Origin: JANXQE01 sp035651635
GTDB lineage: Bacteria > Verrucomicrobiota > Verrucomicrobiia > Limisphaerales > UBA8199
Assembly (NCBI GenBank): GCA_035651635.1
Contig: DASRFK010000177.1
Location: 1-16,658, forward strand
Length of the DNA stretch: 16,658 nt
Direction of reading: 5' to 3'
Each line of letters opens with the position of its first letter. Within the stretch, counting starts at the first letter, position 1. The translations under genes were made by a program, and so were the position numbers. Positions 6,466 to 13,990 of the stretch are shown piece by piece. Below the pieces are notes generated by a model, which saw only the letters and a program-made list of their open reading frames with translations, made no database searches and was not told where the DNA came from.

Positions 6466-8144
6466 AAACGGCGCAGTTCATGAACCAGGCTCAGATTTTC
6501 ATCGAGGCAGGACAAGAGCTGCTTCGGGCCCTTAACGGAAGCCAGACGCTTGAAGTCAGGTTGGAAAGACTGGCGGACGGCCGGCTAACAGACACGTGTA
6601 AAACCGAATTGACGACCCGACTCCAAAAATTCATCGACCATAAAGCCTGGCAACCGCGTGCGCGCGTCCATTTCGCGATTGGCGCGCGAGGCGTCTCCTT
6701 GCGCCGGCTGACCATGCCGACCGGCAGCAAGGACGAAGTCCAGCGCATGCTGCCGCTGCAAATCGAACGGGAATTCCCTTTGTCTCCCGACCAACTGGCC
6801 TGGGGAGCACAGGCGCTTAACGGGGGAAGAGCGGGCCCAAATCATTCGAATGGCAAACAGGAATTCCTCGTGGCAGCCGTCAAGAAAGACCTGCTCGAAG
6901 AATACGCGGCCATTCTCGACAATTGTGGTGCCCTACCGGTTTTTACCCTCGCCGCCCTCGACCGAACCTATGTTTGTCCCCAACCGCCGGGCTCATACGC
7001 GGTGTTGGATGTCGGGGGCTCGTATTCGGAATTGATCTTAATGGAGGTCGGTTTCCCGACCGCAGTCCGGGTGCTGCCATGGGGGCGGGAACATTGGTCA
7101 CGCGCGCCCCATCCGCCGCGGACCCCCTCACCTGAAGCGGTGTCACAGGCCCACGGAGTCGCATCGTTCGGTGGCAACGTTCCTCCTGCGCCCTCCGAGG
7201 CACCGAGCCCGGTCCAGGAATTAGTCGAACTGATCAAGGGGCAATCCATCGGGCGAGCGCTTTACGTAACAGGCCTCGGCGGCTTGGTTACTCAATCTGA
7301 TTTCACGACGGAGCTCACGGGGCGAATCGGCAAGGGAATCGAATGCCGAGTGGTGGACGAGCCGGGGGATGCGGCCGGTTCATCGGCGGTGCTGGGTCTG
7401 CAGCGAGCGCTGGCGAGCCCTGTCGGAACCCCGCCCTTGGTGCTGCAGCTCAAGCAGGCCAAGGGCACCACGCGGATGCCGCCGCGCGAACAGTTGAAAT
7501 GGGCAGGCCTGGCCGCCGGATTACTCATCCTGGGCATGGTCCTGCCTTACGCCGAGGCACTCGTGCTCAAACCGCATCTGGCACACAAGCTCGCGGCAAT
7601 TAAGAACGACCAGCGCCGCCTCGGCGTCATCGATCGGGAATTGGATTTCTTGCAGTACCTTCAGGCCAACGAGCCGCCTTATCTCGACGCACTGCTGGTC
7701 CTGGCAAAATCGGCCCCGCCCGGCACCCGTTTCGATTCCGTTTCCATGAACCGTCGAGGAGAAATTTCCCTGCGCGGCTCTCTGCATGACGGTCAGCAAG
7801 TGGCCGACCTGCGCGCAAAACTCGTCGACTCAGGATTCTTCGCGGCGGTGTCGGTGGATGAACAAGCGCCGACTCCCGATCGGCAAAAAGTCAACGTGCG
7901 CATGACCGCGCAATGGAAATCACCAAACGAACGCGTGAATCCTCCGGCCGAACCGGCCTCAGCGCCGAACGAACACAAAGGCTCAGCCAGTCCCCCACCG
8001 GGAGCGGCCAGGCCGGGCATGCCGGCGCCCCGGCGCGCGGACTTCCCAGTCCGCAGGGATCCCCAAACCGAATCCGGCGAAACAACGAGTCTTGGCGTCA
8101 GCCACTCTTCGGCCCCAATCCCAGCCAACACGGGCAAGAACTAA
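6462..8144 (+). CDS. gspL: T2SS inner-membrane linker GspL (PilM/PilN-like fusion)
   Basis: A 560-residue bitopic inner-membrane protein that links GspE to GspM and the pseudopilus. The cytoplasmic part (about 1-340) has the actin-like PilM/GspL fold. LPLQIEREFPLSPDQLAWGA (97-116) and YAVLDVGGSYSELILME (179-195) are its clearest motifs. A membrane helix lies at about 346-364 (WAGLAAGLLILGMVLPYA). A PilN/GspL-type periplasmic domain follows (about 380-485). The last 75 residues are Pro/Ala/Ser-rich, look disordered, and include a DNA palindrome at 8037-8054. A Pro-rich insert occurs at about 215-250. The start overlaps the gspK stop as ATGA, with GAGG at 6451-6454. Sequence similarity in this family is low, so the call leans partly on position and topology. 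Confidence 0.85.
   Translation: MKTAQFMNQAQIFIEAGQELLRALNGSQTLEVRLERLADGRLTDTCKTELTTRLQKFIDHKAWQPRARVHFAIGARGVSLRRLTMPTGSKDEVQRMLPLQIEREFPLSPDQLAWGAQALNGGRAGPNHSNGKQEFLVAAVKKDLLEEYAAILDNCGALPVFTLAALDRTYVCPQPPGSYAVLDVGGSYSELILMEVGFPTAVRVLPWGREHWSRAPHPPRTPSPEAVSQAHGVASFGGNVPPAPSEAPSPVQELVELIKGQSIGRALYVTGLGGLVTQSDFTTELTGRIGKGIECRVVDEPGDAAGSSAVLGLQRALASPVGTPPLVLQLKQAKGTTRMPPREQLKWAGLAAGLLILGMVLPYAEALVLKPHLAHKLAAIKNDQRRLGVIDRELDFLQYLQANEPPYLDALLVLAKSAPPGTRFDSVSMNRRGEISLRGSLHDGQQVADLRAKLVDSGFFAAVSVDEQAPTPDRQKVNVRMTAQWKSPNERVNPPAEPASAPNEHKGSASPPPGAARPGMPAPRRADFPVRRDPQTESGETTSLGVSHSSAPIPANTGKN
8037..8054 (+). repeat. Short hairpin in the coding tail of gspL
   Basis: GCGGACT-TCCC-AGTCCGC forms a perfect 7-bp stem with a 4-base loop. 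It lies in the part encoding the low-complexity C-terminal tail of GspL. It may be a short remnant of another palindromic repeat family. Confidence 0.55.
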
Positions 8145-8146
8145 CC

Positions 8147-8704
8147 ATGCGCGCATTCACCCAACGAGAACAACGCACCATCCGCCTGGGCGCCCTTGGG
8201 CTCGGGGCTTATCTGGTTCTGTTCGGCGGATGGCAGGTTTGGAGCTTTATCGCGAGCAAACACGCACAGTACCAGCAACTGCTCACCGAAGCCTCGACTC
8301 TTCGCCAAAAGGCCATTCTCTACCAGAGTAAAGCGCAGCACACTCAAAAGCTGATGGAGAGTTTCCAGATGGATCCGGTCAAATTGACCCGCGAAACCGT
8401 TTTGGCACAAGCCAGCGCCGCCATTCAAAGAGCGGCCCTGGGCGGCGGCGTTCAGATTGGGCCGGTGCGGGAAACGCCAGCCCGCCCGTCGAGCAAAGAG
8501 CTCGGGTCCATCCAGCTGGAGGCCGCCGGGCCGGCCCCTGCCCTGCTCAAGTTTGTCGAACAAACCCACAGTCTTGGCTACCCGTTGCTCATCGACACCA
8601 TCCAAATCAGTTCCGAACCCTCACGGCCCGGCCAGGTAAAACTAAGCCTGACCTTTGTGGTTTTGGATTTCGACCAATGGAAACCGGAGAAGAGCCATGC
8701 GTAA
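8147..8704 (+). CDS. gspM: T2SS linker protein GspM
   Basis: A 185-residue protein with a short cytoplasmic N-terminus, one membrane helix (about 13-31, IRLGALGLGAYLVLFGGWQV) and a heptad-like helical stretch (YQQLLTEASTLRQKAILYQS). A compact ferredoxin-like periplasmic domain follows, ending in GQVKLSLTFVVLDFDQW. This is the GspM/PilO layout; GspM pairs with GspL in the inner-membrane platform. The ATG at 8147 lies 2 bases after the gspL stop. An upstream extension of the frame into gspL was not used, because it would overlap gspL by over 200 bp and lose the standard topology. The call rests on topology and position. Confidence 0.8.
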   Translation: MRAFTQREQRTIRLGALGLGAYLVLFGGWQVWSFIASKHAQYQQLLTEASTLRQKAILYQSKAQHTQKLMESFQMDPVKLTRETVLAQASAAIQRAALGGGVQIGPVRETPARPSSKELGSIQLEAAGPAPALLKFVEQTHSLGYPLLIDTIQISSEPSRPGQVKLSLTFVVLDFDQWKPEKSHA

Positions 8705-9587
8705 CGAGGCACTTTTAAAAATCGTGTGCGGATTGGTGCTGGCCCTGGTGATTTACCGCCTTGCCTTGGCCATCGTGCACGTTAACCCGCTCTACCACGT
8801 GACCATTCCCGCATTGCCGGCGTTGGCATCGGCGACAACGAACTCCGCCGCATCGAAGATGCCGACCAATGCCGTGGCCACCGGCACGAAGAACTCCACC
8901 AATGCGGCTTCGAAAGCGGCCACGGCCGCAAAAACCAACGCCATCAACAGCACCAACGTGGTGGTCGCTTCGACGAATGTCGCCGACCTGACCCGCACGA
9001 ACCTGGCGAACACAACTAACGGTCCGAGCGGAAAAACAAACCAAGTCGTTCTCGGGACCAACAGCATGGCTTTGGCCACCAATTCACTCGCACAGAACTC
9101 GAACGCGCTTCCAATCCAAGCGGGCCGGAAGCCTGGTTCTAATGCGGAACCTATGCAGACCGCCGGCCCGAATTTGCCTCCGGGCATGCCGCCAGGCATG
9201 CCGCCGGGGGCGTTTCCAGGCCACTTCCCAGGCATGCCTCATGGGGGAATGCCTGGCATGCCAGGAATGCCAGGTGCCGGGCCGGTTTTGCCGCCGCCGG
9301 TCCAGGCCCGTATCGATCGCGTCATCGACAGCGAGATCCTCGCGCCAGTAATGCGCCCCATGCCCATGGCCTTGCTCGGCATTGCCGGCAAAGACGTCTT
9401 CTTCAGAGCCCCAAATGGTCAGACCGGATTAATTAAGGAAGGGGAAGAACTGGGCGGCGTGAAGCTCATCCGAGTCGGACTCAACCGCGTATTGGTTGAA
9501 GAGCAAGGACAGCAGAAGGAACTGACAATTTTCGCCGGGCTAGGCAGTGAATCCCTTTTGTCGAAACAAACCAACAGTCCCAAATGA
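8697..9587 (+). CDS. GspC-like inner-membrane protein with low-complexity linker
   Basis: A 296-residue protein likely to connect the inner-membrane platform to the secretin. A membrane helix (about 7-27) follows a very short N-terminus. Residues about 44-140 are an Asn/Thr/Ser/Ala-rich stretch with many TN pairs. Residues about 158-196 are a Pro/Gly/Met repeat (GMPPGMPP, GMPGMPGMPG). The C-terminal domain (about 222-280, MALLGIAGKDVFFRAPNGQT to RVLVEEQGQQKELTIF) resembles the homology region of GspC or PilP. The start overlaps gspM by 8 bases and has GGAGA at 8686-8690. The end overlaps gspD as ATGA. GspC is the expected missing component here, but the sequence is too diverged for a firm symbol. 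Confidence 0.72.
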   Translation: MRNEALLKIVCGLVLALVIYRLALAIVHVNPLYHVTIPALPALASATTNSAASKMPTNAVATGTKNSTNAASKAATAAKTNAINSTNVVVASTNVADLTRTNLANTTNGPSGKTNQVVLGTNSMALATNSLAQNSNALPIQAGRKPGSNAEPMQTAGPNLPPGMPPGMPPGAFPGHFPGMPHGGMPGMPGMPGAGPVLPPPVQARIDRVIDSEILAPVMRPMPMALLGIAGKDVFFRAPNGQTGLIKEGEELGGVKLIRVGLNRVLVEEQGQQKELTIFAGLGSESLLSKQTNSPK

Positions 9588-12500
9588 AACCATTACCGGA
9601 ACCACAATTCGTCAGTGCACTGAACGGGAACCCGAAGGTTTTGGAGTGCGCCGCTGTGCGGCGCTTTTTAGGATCGCACCACGACCGAAAGCGGCGCATA
9701 GCGCCGCACTCCAAGCCGCTGGCGCGAGCCACTTTGACCCGGGTGCAGTTCATATTCCCAAGGCATGGTCTCGGTTCTCTGTGTCAGGTGATGGCCGCCC
9801 TTGTTTTGTTCTGCTCTCTGGCGGTGGCTCAGGACGCGCAACCGGCCGCGGACAAAAAGAAGCCCGAGGCCGGTCCGACTATTGCCGCGGCGGCTGAGGC
9901 GAATGCCTCGGCTAAGCCGGAGCCGAGTTCCCCGGCGGCGCCGACCGACGGTGCCACGACCAGCACCAACCAGGATGGCTCGACCAAGGCCGCTCCAGAC
10001 AAGAGCTCCGACGAGATCCAGCTCAGCTTGCAGGGTGCAAATATAGACATGGTGGTGCAGTGGCTGGCTCAAACCACCGGGAAGACAGTCATCAAACACC
10101 CGCGCGTGCAGTGCCAGCTCACCATTACCAGCTCGAAAAAACTGACCAAACGCGAGGCCATTACCTTGGTTTACCGCGCCTTGTCCCTCGAGGGTTTCAC
10201 CGCAACTGAATCCAGCAATGCGATTCTTATAACCCCCGAAGGCCAGGAACCTAAAATGAGTCCGGAGTTGGTGGACGCTACCCGCAAAGACATACCGGAA
10301 GGGCGTCAGCGTTTGGTAAAAATCTTCCCCCTCCAGCATATGCAGGCCACGGAGATGAAGGAAAAACTGCGCGGCGTCCTCTCAGACAAAGGAAGCATCG
10401 AAATTGACGAGCGCTCCAACGAATTGGTCGTAACCGACTATAATGAAAACCTGAAATTGATGGCCGAGCTCATTCACGAATTCGACGTCACCGATTCCGA
10501 TTCTGCGATTCAGATTTTTCCGTTGAAATATGCGGACGCCGAAGAAGTCGGCAGCCTGATCGGGCTGATTTTGAACGTGACCGCACCCGGGGGCGCGCCG
10601 GCTAAGAGCCCTTCCAGTTCGGAAGGCGGAGGCGGTCCATCACCGATGCCCATGCCCGGGCCCATGGGCATGCCCGGCGGCGGCAGTCGCTCGTCAGGCT
10701 CGGGCGGAGGCAGTCCCCCAAGCACAGGCATCGGCAACGCTATTTCAGCGCCCCAGGTCAGGCTCTGGCCCGATCGCACCTCGAATCGGCTGATTGTTTC
10801 AGCGCCCAAATCGAAGCTCGCCGAAGTCCAGCGCTTGCTCGATATCCTGGATACCGACCAACCGGAAGACGTCACGGTGCGGTCGCTGCCGCTCAAGAAT
10901 GTGGCGGCCACTGACCTGGTGCGGGAGCTGGAGCCTATTTTCCAGAAGATGAGCGGCAAATCGCGCAAGGAGGCGATTCAGGTCGGAGCCAACGATCGCT
11001 CCAATTCCCTCATCATCCTTTCCAGCGAAACCAACTTTCGCGCGATCGAAAAACTCGTGGTTTCCCTCGATACCGAAGATGCCCAGGAGAAAGTGGTGCA
11101 AACGTTCCTGTTGAAGAATGCCGACGCGCAAGACGTCGCCAAGCAACTCCAGGATTTGGGCAAGGACCAGGATTCGAACCGCTATCCATACTATTACTTC
11201 TTCTCTTCATCGGGCGGCAACGACAAGGGCCGCAAAAAAATGAGCGTGGTGGCCGATCGCCGCCGCAATTCGCTGGTGGTGCAGGCTCCGCCGGCGCAAA
11301 TGCCGAGCATCGAAAAGATGATCCACGAGCTGGACGAGCCCATCACCGATGACAGCCTGGCTCCGAAAATCTATCACCTCAAATACGTCAGCGCTGTCGA
11401 CATCGAAGATGTCCTCAACGAGCTGTTCCTGAAGAAAACCCAACAACGGCCGTACTTTTATTTCTACGACGAGGAGCCCCAGACGCAAACCGACCGCGAC
11501 GTGGGCCGGCTTTACGGAAAAGTGCGCATCACCAGCGAGCCTTACTCGAATACCATCATTGTGACGTCGAATTCAAAGGAAAGCCTGTCTGCGGTCGAAG
11601 AGGTGCTCAAACAACTCGATGTTCCCTCGGATGCGGGCGAGAGCACGTTGCGAATCGGGTTGCGATTTGCCAAGGCATCCACCGTCGCCAACAGCATCAA
11701 CATTCTGTTCGCCAAGAATGGCTCGCCACCTTTGCGCCAAACACCGCAGCAGGGGCAACAAGTCCAGCAGCAGCAACCGCAACAACAGCAAAACAGCAGT
11801 TCCTCTCAGGCCGGTTTCGACCTCGAACAGGAGACCAAGGAGGAAGGGTACTTCCCCTGGCTGGGTGGGGCTCCGGACAACCCGCGTTCCAACGATGGGC
11901 GCTCAGGCGTTCGCCAGGTTAGCGACCTGGTGGGCCGCGTCCGGGCGGTGGCCGATCAGCGCAGCAACGCGCTGCTGGTCTCGGCCAACGTCCAATACTT
12001 CCCGCAGGTCCTGAAGCTAATCGAAGAACTGGACGCCCAAACCGACCAGGTGTTGATCGAAGCCCGGTTGGTCGAGGTGTCGGCCGATTTCCTCGACAAA
12101 CTTGGCGTGCGCTGGTCGCCCGATGGCAGCCAGGTTTTCACCGCCGATGATTATGACAACTCGTTTCTGGGTCACGCCAACGCAACTTATCAAAAGGGGT
12201 TCGGCGGCTTAAGCAGCGTCAATACGCCTCCCTCCAGCTCGGCTAATGTATTGCAAAGTCTGACCACACTGCGCTCAGGAGTGCTCGACAGCACTATCAG
12301 CATGGATTTTCTGGTGCAGTTCCTCCGCCGCACCACCGACGCCAAAGTGCTGGCTGAACCGCAAATCAATATCCGCGACAACGAGACCGGCCGGCTTTTC
12401 GTCGGCCAGCAAGTGCCGATTCCTCAGTACACACAGGTCTCGACCATTGGATCGCAAAATACCAGTTTCATCTATAAAGACGTGGGCGTGGTGCTCGAAG

Positions 12501-12928
12501 TCACTCCGCACATTAATTCATCGGGTGACGTTGAATTAAGGATCCATACGGAATCGTCGACCGTGGTTCCGGGGCAGACGGTCCTGGGGGGGTCGGTGTT
12601 TGATACCCGCAACTTCCGCACCGACCTGACGGCCAAAAACGGCCAGACACTCGTGCTGGGCGGGATTATCCAAAAACAGGTTTCCGATACGTTGCGCAAG
12701 ACGCCGATTCTGGGCGACATACCGGGATTGGGCTGGGCCTTCAAGAAGAAGGATAAGAGCAGCCACGAAGTCGAGCTGATGGTGTTCATGAGGCCTAAAG
12801 TCAGCCGCAACGCCGAGCAGGACAAAGAGTTACTGGAAGACATTTATCGCAAGGCGCCCACCGTCAAGCAGTGGGATGAAGAAGGGCAGAAGCGGCCTGA
12901 ACCTAAAAAGTCTGGTGCCACTAAATGA
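9584..12928 (+). CDS. gspD: T2SS outer-membrane secretin GspD, unusually long
   Basis: A 1114-residue secretin forming the outer-membrane exit channel; typical GspD is about 650-750 residues. A signal peptide ends near AVA82|Q83. An N0 domain (about 145-218, SLQGANIDMVVQWLAQTTGK) follows. Then come six N1-type repeats, at about 243-303, 307-425, 429-498, 503-587, 593-682 and 687-820. Each ends in an RSN/RTSN-L-V motif followed by a helix. The secretin core is at about 822-1072 (DQVLIEARLVEV, VLAEPQINIRDNETG, VGVVLEVTPHI, LVLGGIIQKQ, TPILGDIPGLGWAFK). Insertions are Gly/Pro/Met/Ser-rich (335-385), Tyr-rich (533-541) and a poly-Gln run (722-736). The start overlaps the GspC-like gene as ATGA. 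Element C sits in the signal-peptide n-region. Confidence 0.96.
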   Translation: MKPLPEPQFVSALNGNPKVLECAAVRRFLGSHHDRKRRIAPHSKPLARATLTRVQFIFPRHGLGSLCQVMAALVLFCSLAVAQDAQPAADKKKPEAGPTIAAAAEANASAKPEPSSPAAPTDGATTSTNQDGSTKAAPDKSSDEIQLSLQGANIDMVVQWLAQTTGKTVIKHPRVQCQLTITSSKKLTKREAITLVYRALSLEGFTATESSNAILITPEGQEPKMSPELVDATRKDIPEGRQRLVKIFPLQHMQATEMKEKLRGVLSDKGSIEIDERSNELVVTDYNENLKLMAELIHEFDVTDSDSAIQIFPLKYADAEEVGSLIGLILNVTAPGGAPAKSPSSSEGGGGPSPMPMPGPMGMPGGGSRSSGSGGGSPPSTGIGNAISAPQVRLWPDRTSNRLIVSAPKSKLAEVQRLLDILDTDQPEDVTVRSLPLKNVAATDLVRELEPIFQKMSGKSRKEAIQVGANDRSNSLIILSSETNFRAIEKLVVSLDTEDAQEKVVQTFLLKNADAQDVAKQLQDLGKDQDSNRYPYYYFFSSSGGNDKGRKKMSVVADRRRNSLVVQAPPAQMPSIEKMIHELDEPITDDSLAPKIYHLKYVSAVDIEDVLNELFLKKTQQRPYFYFYDEEPQTQTDRDVGRLYGKVRITSEPYSNTIIVTSNSKESLSAVEEVLKQLDVPSDAGESTLRIGLRFAKASTVANSINILFAKNGSPPLRQTPQQGQQVQQQQPQQQQNSSSSQAGFDLEQETKEEGYFPWLGGAPDNPRSNDGRSGVRQVSDLVGRVRAVADQRSNALLVSANVQYFPQVLKLIEELDAQTDQVLIEARLVEVSADFLDKLGVRWSPDGSQVFTADDYDNSFLGHANATYQKGFGGLSSVNTPPSSSANVLQSLTTLRSGVLDSTISMDFLVQFLRRTTDAKVLAEPQINIRDNETGRLFVGQQVPIPQYTQVSTIGSQNTSFIYKDVGVVLEVTPHINSSGDVELRIHTESSTVVPGQTVLGGSVFDTRNFRTDLTAKNGQTLVLGGIIQKQVSDTLRKTPILGDIPGLGWAFKKKDKSSHEVELMVFMRPKVSRNAEQDKELLEDIYRKAPTVKQWDEEGQKRPEPKKSGATK
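9641..9714 (+). repeat. Repeat element C (74-bp palindrome in the gspD signal-peptide region)
   Basis: Two 27-bp terminal inverted repeats, 9641-9667 and 9688-9714, differ at three positions. They begin and end with TTGGAGTGCG / CGCACTCCAA. Each arm is also a hairpin by itself (GCGCCGC-TGT-GCGGCGC and GCGGCGC-ATA-GCGCCGC). Twenty bases separate the arms. The element is read through in frame as about residues 20-44 of GspD. It resembles small palindromic elements of the REP/MITE kind. Confidence 0.88.
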
Positions 12929-13201
12929 CGCCAACTCGCAAGGAAACCGCGAATGAACGCGAATCAGGGAGGCCGCTCACGCTCGCTCGGCGTCGCGGCG
13001 GTTCATGAGAAATCTCCTTTCGAGTTTTCGCGAGCATTGGGACCACCAACCCCTCTCCCCAACCCCGATTGTGGTCGACCTTCTCCCTCTCCTTCCTCGG
13101 CATTGCCGCGCCGAAGCAGCTCCGTCAAAGAAGGCGGGAGGAGAGTGGCCGGGGAGAGGAGGACTTTGGGACGGAGCGGTTCACCGGGAACATTGATGTC
13201 G
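12929..13201 (+). repeat. Gene-free spacer with inverted-repeat element
   Basis: I see no gene between gspD and the tandem array. Inside is an element with 9-bp perfect terminal arms, CCTCTCCCC (13052-13060) and GGGGAGAGG (13151-13159). It includes Pro-type C/T-rich then G/A-rich stretches that pair internally (CTTCTCCCTCTCC against GGCGGGAGGAGAG). Just before it, AACCGCGAATGAACGCGAAT at about 12945-12964 looks like another repeat arm. No rho-independent terminator with a T run is evident after gspD. Confidence 0.5.
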
Positions 13202-13416
13202 GATTTCCTTATCTGCGGTCGCCCCAAATCTGTGGGGGAAGATTTCCGATTCCCTTATCTGCGGTCGCCCCGAATCTGTGGGAAAAGATTTTGATTACTT
13301 ATCTGCGTCGCCCCGAATCTGCGGGGGAAGATTTCCGATTCCCTAATCTGCGGTCGCCCCGAATCTGTGGGAAAAGATTTCGATTACTTATCTGCGGTTG
13401 CCCCGAATGTGTGGGA
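13202..13416 (+). repeat. Tandem repeat array, five units of about 39-46 bp
   Basis: Units start at 13202, 13241, 13287, 13330 and 13376. Each opens with GATTT and contains a form of TTATCTGCGGTCGCCCCGAATCTG cut to its core ATCTGCGGTCGCCCC, then GTGGG. Units 2 and 4 are nearly identical and end GGGAAAA. Units 3 and 5 share GATTACTTATCTGCG. The array is therefore organised as an 89-bp dimer repeated about 2.5 times. No unique spacers are present. Open frames across it are by-products of the repeat. Confidence 0.88.
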
Positions 13417-13454
13417 GACTGAGCTTATTAGAGAGCAGAGTTAACGACCCTTTT

Positions 13455-13841
13455 ATGTCTGTGCGAATTGTTCGGTTAGGCACCCCGCGGGCGGCGGACG
13501 AAGGCCTTCGGATCGGCACCGTGCGGCGTCCTCCGCGCGGCGTGCCCAAAAGCAAGTTCGCTTCAGAGGACTGGTACGACGTCTGGTTCCCAAACCTGGC
13601 GCCTAGCGTTCCAGTAATGAAAATGGCTCAGGCAGCCCAGACTCCCGCCCAATGGTCGGCGTTCGCGAAAAAGTACCGCGCCGAAATGTCGGCGCCGGAG
13701 AACGCGCGAACCATTGAACTGCTCGCGAAGCTATCTCACCAAACCAACTTCTCAGTCGGCTGCTACTGCGAAAACGAAGCGCACTGCCACCGTTCAATCC
13801 TCAAGGGGCTGCTGCTGGAAAGAGGAGCCGAGTTCGCGTAG
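13455..13841 (+). CDS. DUF488 family protein (YeaO-like)
   Basis: A 128-residue cytoplasmic protein of unknown function. It opens with SVRIVRLGTPRAADEGLRIG and TVRRPPRGVPK, followed by WYDVWFPNLAPS. It ends with the DUF488 signature VGCYCENEAHCHRSILKGLL, where the paired Cys and the CHR motif stand out. The length matches the short DUF488/YeaO-like branch. The frame is open further upstream into the tandem repeats, but homology starts at 13455. The Shine-Dalgarno is weak. It is separated from the secretion operon by the repeat spacer and appears to be an independent unit. Confidence 0.88.
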   Translation: MSVRIVRLGTPRAADEGLRIGTVRRPPRGVPKSKFASEDWYDVWFPNLAPSVPVMKMAQAAQTPAQWSAFAKKYRAEMSAPENARTIELLAKLSHQTNFSVGCYCENEAHCHRSILKGLLLERGAEFA

Positions 13842-13990
13842 TTTTTAACAAGTTATTCACCGATTCTATATACGGGGTCCTATCTTTCCGGAAACCCCAA
13901 CATCTTGTAGGCGTGTTTGTGAATAGGCTGCGAGCAAGCGGAAATAGAATTTGATTCCACCCAAGTCAGCCGAAAGAATACACTTAACGA

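Noticed and set aside
7913..8146. An earlier gspM start within gspL
   Set aside because: It would overlap gspL by more than 200 bp and put a long Pro/Ser-rich extension before the membrane helix. ATG 8147, 2 bases after the gspL stop, fits the topology.
9668..10339. Minus-strand genes opposite gspD and other secretion genes
   Set aside because: Long antisense frames are explained by the high G+C codon bias of the real genes, and none shows a recognisable domain.
3..12928. Type IV pilus rather than type II secretion operon
   Set aside because: The GspG calcium-loop signature, a recognisable GspK and the E-to-M gene order are T2SS features; no pilT or pilC-type context is seen.
13202..13416. 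CRISPR array
   Set aside because: Units are contiguous, imperfect and of alternating type with no unique spacers between them, and no cas gene is nearby.
13069..13422. A repeat-containing protein gene across the tandem array
   Set aside because: Several frames stay open only because of the repeat period. There is no Shine-Dalgarno, no domain, and unit lengths are not multiples of three.
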